A stretch of DNA of 64,000 bases from CAZJYI01 sp964550025. GTDB lineage: Bacteria; Verrucomicrobiota; Kiritimatiellia; UBA8416; CAYOBW01. Below, one piece after another: positions 8,279 through 16,808 of this stretch; positions within the stretch are counted from its first letter, which is position 1, and every line of letters begins with the position of its first letter. The stretch is taken from positions 1 through 64,000 of the forward strand of contig CAZJYI010000056.1 in NCBI GenBank assembly GCA_964550025.1. Reading direction: 5' to 3'. A program made the translations under genes and the position numbers. The notes under the pieces were generated by a model. It saw nothing but the letters and a program-made list of their open reading frames with translations. It was not told where the DNA came from and did not search any database.

Positions 8279-10605
8279 AAGCCCGCGACCTCGTACGGGA
8301 TCGCAGGCAACGATCCGATAGGGACGCGGCGCTTCTGCTGAGGCCTGGGCGGGGGTGCCGTCCCGTCTGGTGCAGACCGCCGGCGCGGAGGCTCCATTTC
8401 CACGAAGACGTTCACGATCAGGTTGCCCCTTTCGCCGGGCTCTATCCCCGCGTCCGCGGTCTCCAGCGCCACCACGAGACTCTCACGGCTGAACGACACA
8501 TCCTTGAGCGTCAGCCCGGCCGGCGGCTCACTCAGCTCAAAATCCAGCCGGTCCATCATGAAACCGAGTCGGCGGTTGGCCCGGACCCGTACTTCCGCCG
8601 TTTGCCCGGCCGTCAACCGGACTGGCTCCTGGCTACGCAAGCGCAATGGTTCGCGGGGACGTCCCCGCTCCATCGTGGAGGCGAGCAGCGATTCCGTCGG
8701 AACGAGATGACGGTAGATAAACGCTTGCATCATGTCTTCGGCGGGCACGGCCGGGCGAACCGTGGTGCGGCCCGCGACGCGCGCCTTTCCTTCCATCGAC
8801 AGTTCGACGGGGCCCTTGGTCCGCCAGGGCGGGAACGTCAGGGTAAGCCTGGTCTTGCTCCGTCCCTCCGGCACCACGGCACCGCTCAGCTCGAACCCGC
8901 GCGGGGCATCCTTCAGCGCCAGCGTGATGTCGCCTTTGAACCCGTCCCTGCGCACGGCATACACCGTGATTGGCACGCTGGCGCCGGGATGACCGTTGAT
9001 GGCGGACGGCACCACGCGCAACGCGAAGTCCGGCTGCGACGGACGGATGTGCAGGCGGTAAGCATGCTCCCAACCGCCCTTGCCCTGCGTGTCGCCCAGA
9101 TACGCGTAGTACGTTCCGTCCGCGGGAAGAGCGACCGAGACCCGCGAATCGGCGTGGTGCGTCACGAGGCCGGCTTCCTTGTCCGGGCTGTCATCGTTGA
9201 CCGCGAGCTGGCGGCCGTCCGCGTCGGTGATTCGCAGGACCGAATCGAGCGGCGAGCCCAGACGCCGTGCCTTCACCTCCGCAACGACCTGCTGCCCGGC
9301 CCGGCCTTCGAAGGCGAAGACGTCCCAGTCACCCGCCTTCCCGATGCGTCCGTTTATCACGATGGGCAAGCTCGCGGATTGCGCTTGCGCCGGCCGATTG
9401 TTCGGTTCCGTCTCCAGCATGCCCGGCAGCGCGTCCACGGCGAAAGGCACGCGGTTGGCCAAGGGCTCGCCCTTAATAGCCGCGAGTGCCGTCACACCTG
9501 TCCCACGGTTCTGAGCATCCACGGTTATCTTGCGGCTGGGCAGGTTCATTCCGCGGACCTCGGTCTCGGTCTGCGATCCCGCCCTTCCTCCCAGCGGGAA
9601 CATGCCCGTCACGAACGGGACCTCACCCAGTGTTACGCGGTACACGAAATCCGAGCGGCCGCGGTAGATCGCGTCTTTGATGTCGAGGCTATACTGTCCG
9701 TCAGCCGGGACATCAAACGTGAGGACGGGGTCCGGACTGAACCTATAGTCATCCGCGCATGCGATCTCCTTCCCGCCGGCGTCTCGCAGCGTCATCGTGG
9801 CCTGGAACCATCCGGGAACGGCATCGGCGAGGTAGGGGATCAGTTCTCGCGCGGCGCAGGCCACGACCAGGCGGTCGCCTTTGCTTGCCCTGAACGCGAA
9901 ACGGTCGATGTCACCCGGGAGGATCTGTCCGTTAATGACAACCGGTAGTGCCTCCCCGACCCCGGCGTCGGGTGTTTCGTTGTTCGGTTCGCGCTCTAGC
10001 CGTTCCGGCAATTCTCCCACGTGGAAGGCCATCGGATTGGAGAGCCGTCCACCACCTTGAACCCGCAGTTCCCGCCGGCCTATCCCGGCATCCGCGGCAA
10101 TCTCGATTTCAAGCGTGACCGTTTCCGCGAGGTGCGGATGCTCCTGGATATCCGGATCGTTGCGCGCCCGCGCCATCTCACGCATTTCCTTGATCTGCTC
10201 CATCGAGACGCCGGACTCCTTTGCAACCGTCATAGCCGAGAGGCCGGCGCGCATACGTTGCATGCGGGGCATCTTCTCCATCTCTTCCCGCGATGGAGCC
10301 CCCAGTTTCTCGCGCGCCTCGTCGAGCTTGCTCCGGATTTCGTTGATCTCTCGCGGGTTCATTGGCCTGTCGTGCTCGACCACCTTCACGCGGATACCGC
10401 TGCCCGACACGAGCACCCGGTCGACCGTCTGCAGGTACTGTCCGCCCACCGTGACCCGGGTGGTCGTGCCGCCTTGCGCGCCGGCCGGGTAGATGTAGCC
10501 GATGGACGGATCGCGAAGAGCGCCCGCGCCGCGTTGCGCCCGCGCCGCTGTGGTGGCGGCGATCAGCGTCGCCGCGAGGATGGAATTGAGCAGCTTCATG
10601 GACAT
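8275..10605 (-). CDS. secreted PPC-domain (bacterial pre-peptidase C-terminal) protein
   Basis: This 776-aa protein has a signal peptide ending near AARAQ. An IPT/TIG-like segment (GYIYPAGAQGGTTTRVTVGG) opens the mature protein. A helical, charged insert lies near residues 85-140. At least two PPC-type beta-sandwich repeats follow, recognisable from EREPNNETPDAG and ETEPNNRPAQAQ openings with DxDRFAF and DWDVFAF strands. C-terminal Ig-like regions complete it. Such proteins are common in planctomycetes and relatives, usually as cell-surface proteins of unknown role. An alternative ATG lies two codons inside. The stop codon is provided by the palindromic repeat downstream. Confidence 0.8.
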   Translation of the reverse strand: MSMKLLNSILAATLIAATTAARAQRGAGALRDPSIGYIYPAGAQGGTTTRVTVGGQYLQTVDRVLVSGSGIRVKVVEHDRPMNPREINEIRSKLDEAREKLGAPSREEMEKMPRMQRMRAGLSAMTVAKESGVSMEQIKEMREMARARNDPDIQEHPHLAETVTLEIEIAADAGIGRRELRVQGGGRLSNPMAFHVGELPERLEREPNNETPDAGVGEALPVVINGQILPGDIDRFAFRASKGDRLVVACAARELIPYLADAVPGWFQATMTLRDAGGKEIACADDYRFSPDPVLTFDVPADGQYSLDIKDAIYRGRSDFVYRVTLGEVPFVTGMFPLGGRAGSQTETEVRGMNLPSRKITVDAQNRGTGVTALAAIKGEPLANRVPFAVDALPGMLETEPNNRPAQAQSASLPIVINGRIGKAGDWDVFAFEGRAGQQVVAEVKARRLGSPLDSVLRITDADGRQLAVNDDSPDKEAGLVTHHADSRVSVALPADGTYYAYLGDTQGKGGWEHAYRLHIRPSQPDFALRVVPSAINGHPGASVPITVYAVRRDGFKGDITLALKDAPRGFELSGAVVPEGRSKTRLTLTFPPWRTKGPVELSMEGKARVAGRTTVRPAVPAEDMMQAFIYRHLVPTESLLASTMERGRPREPLRLRSQEPVRLTAGQTAEVRVRANRRLGFMMDRLDFELSEPPAGLTLKDVSFSRESLVVALETADAGIEPGERGNLIVNVFVEMEPPRRRSAPDGTAPPPRPQQKRRVPIGSLPAIPYEVAGL

Positions 10606-10685
10606 ACAACGCGGGCGTGCGGAGATTATTGCAGCACGATGGCGTTCTACTGTTCGTTGGTTCTTGTTCGGGCCACGGACCCGTC

Positions 10686-10738
10686 TCGGCCGGGAGGATC
10701 CCGGCCGAACCGGTCACCCCGCCGGAGCGGGGCGCTAC
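10686..10738. repeat. perfect 10-bp hairpin followed by a GTCACC...GGCGCTAC palindrome
   Basis: TCGGCCGGGA and TCCCGGCCGA pair perfectly around a 3-nt loop (10686-10708). Directly after it, GTCACCCCGCCGGAGCGG runs into GGCGCTAC (10713-10738). It keeps the same ends as the copies at 8254-8278 and 34686-34711 but has a different, still self-complementary stem. There is no U-tract, so it is not a standard terminator. Confidence 0.7.
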
Positions 10739-10771
10739 GTCGCGCGGCTACTTGTGGCGGCGTATGCCGTA

Positions 10772-12190
10772 TCAGCGGCTCAGGACGTAACTCACCATTT
10801 CGCGCGGCTTGAGTGTGTCGGGCATTTTGCCGGCGGTGAGGTGCCGCGGCGCGTGGGCTTCCTGCGATTCGTCCCGCGACGTGCGGGTGGTGCGGACACG
10901 CGCCCGGTTCAACAACCCGCCGGATATCCGGAGCTCGATGTCGGCTGGCTTGTCCTGGAGGTTGACCACGTGCACGACGACATAACGCCTGTCCCTGGCA
11001 AGAAAAGCGGACGCCTTGACGCCGGGCGTTGCGATGCCGGTTGCACCCGGGCCGCTTATCTCCAGCTCAACCACGCGCATGCCGGGTTGCAGATGCCGGC
11101 ACCACTGGCTGAAGCCGTGGTAGATCTTGGTCTTGTGGTACGAGTTGCCCCACTTGATGTGGGTCAGCGCTTCGCCGCCCTGGCGCGGGGGATAGGCCCA
11201 GTCGTAGGCCATCCAGACGTTGACGCCCTGGTTAAAGGCCTCCGTCATCACCAGCCAGAACTCGCTCGCGCTGTTGATGAGATCCGGTGATGCGTCCTTG
11301 CCGTTCCAGCACCATTCGCTGCACCACAGGGGCCGGTCCTCCGCCAGCTCGCGCAGCGCCTTCCAGCGATGGCCGCGCCGGTCGTAGTCGTGCGCCGCCA
11401 CAACGTCCACGTGGCGTCCGGCGACCTTCAGCGTTTCCGGCAGGTAGCGCTTCGCGGCGCCTACGGCGCTGAGGACATTGGGCGCCACCAGCTTGGGCTT
11501 GGGGACGCTCCGATAGCGTCGGCTCATCTCCTCCAGGTAGTCGGCCACGATGGCGAAGAGCTCGGCGTGCCGCTTTGGTGTCAGGAAGTAGCTGGGCTGG
11601 GTGTGCGGCCAGTCGGGTTCGTTGGCGATGCTCAGATAGTGGATCGGGTGCCCCGCCCGCCGCATGTGCTGCAGGTAGGCCCAGGTGAATTCGGCCAGCT
11701 CCAGCTCAAGGCCCTCCTTGAGTGTCGCCTTCTCCTTGCCGCCGCCACTCGGTTTCCCGTTGGTCTTCATCCACGCCGGCGGCGTGTAGAGGGTGGCGTA
11801 GAGTTGCATGTCCCGACGGCGCGCCTTGGCGGCCGTACACAGCTCGATTGTCGGCGTGGTGGACGCGAACGCCTTCGCGGAGAAGTCCGGCCGGTAGGGG
11901 TCGTCGTTGTCGTTTTCCGGCTCGTGGTCCGGGCGGATCATGAGGTGCAGGTAGCGCGTGGGAACGGTCTTGAAGATGTCGTCGTAGAACTCCCGTTGCA
12001 GCTTGTGCTTTCCGCGCTTGGAGAAGCTGGTAATGTGCCCCGAGTAGAAGATACTGCCGCAGCCCATGCCCTGGAATTCCTGGCGGACCCTGGCGGGGTC
12101 AACGCTGATGACTGTCGGCTCCGCGCCGTTGGTCGCAACCCACGCCAGAACGCATACGAGAGCCAAACGGAGGTACGTGAGGTCCTTCAT
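10772..12190 (-). CDS. glycoside hydrolase, GH30-like (clan GH-A)
   Basis: The product is 472 aa from the ATG at 12190; an in-frame TTG two codons upstream is less likely. A signal peptide is followed by a TIM-barrel of the GH-A type. SIANEPDW holds the likely acid/base Glu191 and WCSEWCWNG the likely nucleophile Glu292. QEFQGMGCG near residue 40 is the GH30-style start of the barrel, and the C-terminal 80 residues look like the beta-sandwich that GH30 enzymes carry. It would act outside the cytoplasm on a beta-linked glycan. The exact specificity is not readable. It fits the neighbouring fucosidase and sulfatases. Confidence 0.82.
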   Translation of the reverse strand: MKDLTYLRLALVCVLAWVATNGAEPTVISVDPARVRQEFQGMGCGSIFYSGHITSFSKRGKHKLQREFYDDIFKTVPTRYLHLMIRPDHEPENDNDDPYRPDFSAKAFASTTPTIELCTAAKARRRDMQLYATLYTPPAWMKTNGKPSGGGKEKATLKEGLELELAEFTWAYLQHMRRAGHPIHYLSIANEPDWPHTQPSYFLTPKRHAELFAIVADYLEEMSRRYRSVPKPKLVAPNVLSAVGAAKRYLPETLKVAGRHVDVVAAHDYDRRGHRWKALRELAEDRPLWCSEWCWNGKDASPDLINSASEFWLVMTEAFNQGVNVWMAYDWAYPPRQGGEALTHIKWGNSYHKTKIYHGFSQWCRHLQPGMRVVELEISGPGATGIATPGVKASAFLARDRRYVVVHVVNLQDKPADIELRISGGLLNRARVRTTRTSRDESQEAHAPRHLTAGKMPDTLKPREMVSYVLSR

Positions 12191-12290
12191 TTCCAATCTG
12201 GGCGATGAGTCTGAGTTGCTTTGGGGTCGGGCGCAGGGCGTAGCCGGACGGCTATCCCGTCACTTTCCACACGCTGGTTCGGCGCTGCGG

Positions 12291-12488
12291 TCAACTCGCC
12301 TTCTTGGCGATGAGTTCTCGCACCTGTGGTACGAGCTCGTTAGGGACTTCCATGAGGGTCTGAGAGGGGTCTTCGGCCGCCGCCTCGTCTTCCGCGACGG
12401 CTTCTTCCTCTGACTGCGTCTCATAGTGCGCGAGGACTTCACGAACTCGGTCCTCGTTCCATCCCGGAGGGAATCTGTTCCTTTTCAT
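12291..12488 (-). CDS. small antitoxin-like protein
   Basis: This 65-aa acidic protein has the pattern FPPGWNEDRVREVLAHYE followed by an acidic EEEAVAEDEAAAED stretch, as in small antitoxins partnered with BrnT/DUF4258-like toxins. Its start overlaps the stop of the upstream gene by ATGA (12485-12488). The gene order is toxin first. No other function is apparent. Confidence 0.7.
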   Translation of the reverse strand: MKRNRFPPGWNEDRVREVLAHYETQSEEEAVAEDEAAAEDPSQTLMEVPNELVPQVRELIAKKAS

Positions 12489-12772
12489 CTCTTTCCTCTC
12501 CGACGGCGTCGCCGCCGGTACGCTGTGAGTGGCTTTCCTGTCAGCTCAAAGGCTGTTATCACGAAGACGCTTTCCGGCTCCGGGTCGGGAACGTAGACCA
12601 CACGAAGGTAGCGCCCCTCCTGTGTCTGTCCCAGCGCAATTCTCGACCCCTGCCGCCCCGGACGGTCTTCGCCGGGACGACGGAGCACCTCTTCGACCTC
12701 GGATTCCCGCACACCATGATTGTACATGTGCGGATGGCCGGCGTCAGGATCAATATAGTACCGTACCCTCAT
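12485..12772 (-). CDS. DUF4258-like toxin candidate
   Basis: The 95-aa basic protein has a compact alpha/beta pattern: HMYNHGVRESEVEEVL, then strands YLRVVYVPD and SVFVITAFEL, ending in a run of arginines. This matches DUF4258/BrnT-like toxins, which resemble RelE-fold ribonucleases. Overlap with the downstream small acidic gene supports a toxin-antitoxin pair. Toxicity is inferred, not shown. Confidence 0.65.
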   Translation of the reverse strand: MRVRYYIDPDAGHPHMYNHGVRESEVEEVLRRPGEDRPGRQGSRIALGQTQEGRYLRVVYVPDPEPESVFVITAFELTGKPLTAYRRRRRRRGKR

Positions 12773-13317
12773 GTTCGTCCATCATCTCTTGCCATACTCC
12801 GCAGCCTCCCTCTCTGCCTCCAACATCGCACCCATGCCCTTCAGTCGGAGCTTTCACCTCACCGCATCCTCTCTACTATCGGGGCAGCATGGTCAAGGCT
12901 CATGTCCGGGCTTGTCCCTGTTGTACGCGGGCCCATCAATATCAGCAAAGAACGGCGGAACCGGCATCCCACGTTTTTCCCTCATGGTCCTGACTATCCT
13001 CCAGGTGTCACACCAAACCTGGTGTTTCTCTCACACAACGGGTTCTTGCTCCTTCCCGGCGGAGCGCGTTACTGTAGACATGCTCCCGCCAGGTCCCGAG
13101 CCGTATCTTTCACCCGGTTCAGCAGGTGTGCGGTTTTGGGGAGGGAAATGTCGAATATTGAACACTGAATGCTCAATGTCGAAGGGCAGGCACGGAGACG
13201 GGCCTCACACTTCAGCATTCATCATTCAGTGTTCATCATTCTACGGTTTCGCCCTCCCCGCCACCTACGTCGTAACCACACCCCCGCCAGGTCCCGGGGC
13301 GTATCGCATCCCGGACT
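12773..13317. other. 545-bp gene-free stretch rich in repeats
   Basis: No coding region could be supported. The right half holds two direct copies of CCCGCCAGGTCCCG..CGTATC (13086-13110 and 13288-13310). These flank an inverted pair of heptamer arrays at 13152-13184 and 13211-13245. It lies between the divergent start of the toxin pair and the 3' end of the next minus-strand gene. Confidence 0.6.
13152..13245. repeat. inverted pair of TTCATCA-type heptamer arrays, copy 1
   Basis: The right arm reads TTCAGCA TTCATCA and three more 7-mers, 35 bp in all (13211-13245). The left arm (13152-13184) is its approximate reverse complement. The same 35-bp array recurs at 48399-48433 and 61501-61535, each with an inverted partner upstream. 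Confidence 0.85.
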
Positions 13318-16300
13318 CTACTTCCCGTCCCTCACGCACACCAGACTCCCGTCGATCGTAGACACATACAGTGCAGAACCGGCAAGCGCTGCGCCGTCCA
13401 GAATCGCAGGCGCGGGGAGGTCGCACGCGGCGAGCCTCCGGCCGTCTTCTCGCGCGACGACCCACAGCCTGCCAGGGCCGTGCTCCTTCGCCGTCTCGGT
13501 CAGCGTGTTGCCGCCCGCCACGACCAGCGCGTCACGCGCCAGCACCACGGACCTGGCCAGGAAGGGCAGATCCGCGGACCACTTGATCTCGCGGCGTTGC
13601 GCCGGTGGGCGCTTCTTCCCGCCCTTGGCCGGGGCTTTTGGCTGCGGTTTGCGTTTTGGCGAGAGTACCTCCGCAAATAGCTTGTATCCCTTGGTGGCGT
13701 CGGGGCGCACGTGCCCGGCGCCGGCCCGGTAGGACATACGGCCGTAGCCGTAGATGGTGTCGCCGCCGTCGAATGCCAGGAGACGTCCGGATGGTACCAT
13801 GTTTCCCACGCGCGGCCAGCCGCCGTAGCCGCTCATCATGGTCGTGCCGTAGACCCAGTACGTCCGGTGCCACCACGTATCGTCGAGGAATCCCCCCGGT
13901 GCGTAGAGGTGTGGGACCTTCTGCGGACGAGGTGCGAGCTTCCCGTCCAAGCCGAGATCGCGCATCCAGAGCGTGTCTTTCTGAACAGACAACACGTCGG
14001 GCAGCGAGCGCTGTTTGATGATGCCGTCGCCCTCGGCTGCCGCGGCCATGGTCACAACCGCTTCGTGCAGTACTCCGCCGTCGGCGAGACCGAGCGCGTA
14101 GACGCGAATACCGCCGTCGAGGTGCGACGACCGGCCGGCCGCGAAGTAGACCACCGGTCTGCCTCCCGAGAGCTTCTCATCAACCAGCACCGATCCGTGG
14201 ACGGGCCATACCGACTCGAGCTGGTCGTAGGCGAAGATCCGGCGGTCGCACGGACCGGCCCGGAAGCGCCAGACGAGCTCGCCGTCCGACGCGCGAAGGC
14301 AGTAGACTAACCCGTTCCGCGTTCCGAAAAGGCACAGACCGCCGGCAATGGTAGGCGGTGAGTCGATACGCCCGTCCGCCATGAACGTCCAGGCCGTCTT
14401 CCCGTCGCTCTCGGACAGCGCGTGGACGGTGTGACGGTCCGTCTCGGCCAAGAAGACGCTGCCCTCAGCGACAACCGGTGGCGTGATGGGCGCGGCCAGC
14501 CTCGCCGTCCACGCGACGCCTGGCTTGCGCGGTGCCGGCACGTCCCGGAAGCCACTGCGACGCGCATCAGCGCGGTAGGTAGGCCAGTCGGACTGCGGAT
14601 CGCCGACTGCAGGGTGCGGATTGGTGCCGTACGCCGGCCCCTTTTTGAGGGCGTCCCCGACACTCGACACGCGCTTGCCCGCCGTAGCCTTGGCGGAGGC
14701 GGGATACTCGCCACTCTCCCCCGACAGCACATTGAACCCGTTCAGCTTCTCCGCCGGATGGCAGCCGCAGGAGTGCTGTGGGACGTAGACCAGACCGTTG
14801 GCCGGCATGACGCCATACTGGCATGTGCCGCGCACCCACCAGTTCCCATCGCCCTTTCCCGTCTTGGGGTCGACGAACTCGACGCCGTCACGGCCGAGTA
14901 GGAGGAAACGCTCGGTGGCCCGGTTGCGGTAGCAGCGATGGTGGCCCATCTGGAGATCGTAGAGCTCCTTGTTGTGGACAACGCTCTTCACGAGTTTGCC
15001 CGTTCGCAGGTCGCGTCCCCCCGTGAAGCCCGCGTCTCTCTTGTGCCGCAGATCGCCGACCCAGACCGTGCCGTCGATGACGAAGATATCGAGCTGCGTG
15101 TCATAGTTCTCGAAGCAGGGCGCCCGCCACATCTCTTTGCCGTCTTTGAGGGAGAACGTGACGAGCTCCGCGGCCTGTTTCTTCGACTGGTGAGAGTTAT
15201 CCATGATCCAGACGCTGCCCTTTGGAGGAGGGTCCTTGCGCGCGTTCGCCTGCGCGAGGCGGTCAACGGTCAGAACGACCCCGTCGGCGACGACGAGGGT
15301 AGGGGTGGACCAGGAAAAGCGGCTTCTGGCCACGGGGCGTGGACTGGACCAGACGTCCTTCCCGTCGGCTGCGTCGAGGCAGACGAGATGCGAGCCGGTC
15401 TGGTAGCACATGCGGCCCTCGGCCACGGCGAGTGTGACCGGCATGACTTCGCCCGCGGCGTCAAACGTTTTCTGCCACCGTATCTTGCCGCCGTCGGCCT
15501 CGAGCGCGAGGATGCGCTGTTTGCCGTACATCGGGATCGGTATTCCCGGGAAGCCGTACCCTTTCAGTTTGGGCGCCTGCTCGTTGATCCACTGTTTGCG
15601 CTTGTCGTGGTCGGCTCCCGTCATGTCGTCGGCCAGGACGTAGAGGATGCCGTCTTCCAGCAGGAGCTCGGTGGCGCCCTCGGTCTCAGCCAGCGTGCCG
15701 ATCGTCTTGCCCGTCACGGCATCTAGCACCGAAACGGCTTCGCCGTAGCCCATGGTGACGTAGAGGCGAGGACCGTCGGTAATCAGCCGGCGCCCGATTT
15801 CGGGCGGTCCGCTCCGGAAGCCGCGAAGCGGCGATTCCCAATTCGTCATCGGCCGTTGCCAGAGCGGCACGCCGCTGAACGCGTCGCGCGCGACGAGCTT
15901 CCACTTCGGGGGCAGAAAGACTGAGCTGATGGGGCCTTCGTCGATAATGTAGAACACGCGCCCCGCGGCCGAGACCATGGCGCTGACGCTGCCGAAGTGT
16001 TCGTGGCTTCGGGCATACTCGGGGCCGCAGGTCCACCGCAACCCGCGCGGAGGAGCAACGACCCTGTCCTTCGAGACCGCGTTGTTGGATGGGTCGTAGA
16101 GGTAGTGCGGCCAGTCATCGATAGCGTCCGGCACTGGGTTGACGAGTTTGGCCCAGCCATCGAGGCCGGACGCTTCAGTCATCAGTGATCGGTGATCAGC
16201 AACCAGTGAGAGCGGAGACAGCAGTACGCCTCGCGGCGCGAGGACTCTCTCGACCTCTTCACTGATCACTGATGACCGGTCACTGATGACTACCATATTC

Positions 16301-16641
16301 ACCAGTCCGTCCACGTAGGGCAGCCGGCCGTCTTCCAGCCGGGAGACGGTCACCGGGCCGTAGAGGCCTTCGGCGATGAGTTCCTTTCTGACTCGCGCAA
16401 CCTTCGCGGGATCGGGGTGCAGACCTTGGACCAGGAAAGGCCCCGCCGTCCGCACCCCGGACAGCAGTTTTGCGTCCTCGAAGCCGACGCAGACGACAAG
16501 GCCGCCCTTGACACCGACGGTGTTGAGAAGCTCTGCAGCGTCGGGTGCGGCGCGGCAGAACAACGCGGATAGGACGAGTAGGACGCATGGGACGAATAGG
16601 ACGGATGCGACGAATGGACGGCGGGACAGCGTTCTGCTCAT
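13318..16641 (-). CDS. secreted methyltransferase-like plus double PQQ-type beta-propeller protein (second copy)
   Basis: This 1107-aa protein is a full-length paralogue of the one at 185-3388. The N-terminal Rossmann-like domain is degenerate: VCVGFEDA replaces the glycine-rich motif I and GLHPDP lacks the acidic residue, so SAM binding is doubtful. Two propellers follow (LDAADGKDVWSS and LSESDGKTAWTF repeats). The conserved GHHRCYRNRAT and CQYGVMPANGLVY...HSCGCH segments are kept. The signal-peptide hydrophobic core (residues 9-25) is encoded by six tandem 9-bp repeats. Residues about 116-128 and 144-155 are encoded by GATCACT-type heptamer arrays in inverted orientation. The linker near residue 650 carries the AKATAG element. 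It runs divergently from the fucosidase gene with 167 bp between starts. Confidence 0.85.
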   Translation of the reverse strand: MSRTLSRRPFVASVLFVPCVLLVLSALFCRAAPDAAELLNTVGVKGGLVVCVGFEDAKLLSGVRTAGPFLVQGLHPDPAKVARVRKELIAEGLYGPVTVSRLEDGRLPYVDGLVNMVVISDRSSVISEEVERVLAPRGVLLSPLSLVADHRSLMTEASGLDGWAKLVNPVPDAIDDWPHYLYDPSNNAVSKDRVVAPPRGLRWTCGPEYARSHEHFGSVSAMVSAAGRVFYIIDEGPISSVFLPPKWKLVARDAFSGVPLWQRPMTNWESPLRGFRSGPPEIGRRLITDGPRLYVTMGYGEAVSVLDAVTGKTIGTLAETEGATELLLEDGILYVLADDMTGADHDKRKQWINEQAPKLKGYGFPGIPIPMYGKQRILALEADGGKIRWQKTFDAAGEVMPVTLAVAEGRMCYQTGSHLVCLDAADGKDVWSSPRPVARSRFSWSTPTLVVADGVVLTVDRLAQANARKDPPPKGSVWIMDNSHQSKKQAAELVTFSLKDGKEMWRAPCFENYDTQLDIFVIDGTVWVGDLRHKRDAGFTGGRDLRTGKLVKSVVHNKELYDLQMGHHRCYRNRATERFLLLGRDGVEFVDPKTGKGDGNWWVRGTCQYGVMPANGLVYVPQHSCGCHPAEKLNGFNVLSGESGEYPASAKATAGKRVSSVGDALKKGPAYGTNPHPAVGDPQSDWPTYRADARRSGFRDVPAPRKPGVAWTARLAAPITPPVVAEGSVFLAETDRHTVHALSESDGKTAWTFMADGRIDSPPTIAGGLCLFGTRNGLVYCLRASDGELVWRFRAGPCDRRIFAYDQLESVWPVHGSVLVDEKLSGGRPVVYFAAGRSSHLDGGIRVYALGLADGGVLHEAVVTMAAAAEGDGIIKQRSLPDVLSVQKDTLWMRDLGLDGKLAPRPQKVPHLYAPGGFLDDTWWHRTYWVYGTTMMSGYGGWPRVGNMVPSGRLLAFDGGDTIYGYGRMSYRAGAGHVRPDATKGYKLFAEVLSPKRKPQPKAPAKGGKKRPPAQRREIKWSADLPFLARSVVLARDALVVAGGNTLTETAKEHGPGRLWVVAREDGRRLAACDLPAPAILDGAALAGSALYVSTIDGSLVCVRDGK
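14672..14706 (-). repeat. in-frame CCAAGGCTACGGCGGG-type repeat in the propeller linker
   Basis: The minus strand encodes ASAKATAGKR at the inter-propeller linker, the same position and family as 2016-2055. Fragments resembling the GTGGCGAGT heptamer flank it (GAGTGGCGAGT and CGAGTGTCG). Confidence 0.7.
16175..16294 (-). repeat. inverted pair of TCACTGA/ATCAGTG heptamer arrays inside a coding sequence
   Basis: On the minus strand 16256-16294 reads ATCAGTG ACCGGTC ATCAGTG ATCAGTG. Then 16175-16209 reads TCACTGG TTGCTGA TCACCGA TCACTGA TGACTGA, five 7-mers. Together they form a hairpin-capable inverted pair within the degenerate methyltransferase domain, and the frame stays open. The same family is intergenic at 38051-38082 and 50336-50419. 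Confidence 0.85.
16568..16621 (-). repeat. six tandem 9-bp units encoding a signal-peptide core
   Basis: In plus orientation the units are GATAGGACG, AGTAGGACG, CATGGGACG, AATAGGACG, GATGCGACG and AATGGACGG (54 bp). On the minus strand every third codon is GTC, giving a V-x-x V-x-x hydrophobic stretch. Confidence 0.85.
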
Positions 16642-16808
16642 GGCGGTTCTCCCCGGGGTCGGACGGTGTCAGGCGTACTGGTTGCCGGTCAACAGATACC
16701 GTTCGGAGCAGGACCGTGTCAAATCCCGGATGCGGGTCGCGGGTTGCGGTTGGCTGCGTGACCCTGTAGAGTGGCCCGTGAGCTGCTAGACAAAAAGGAA
16801 GGACCCCG

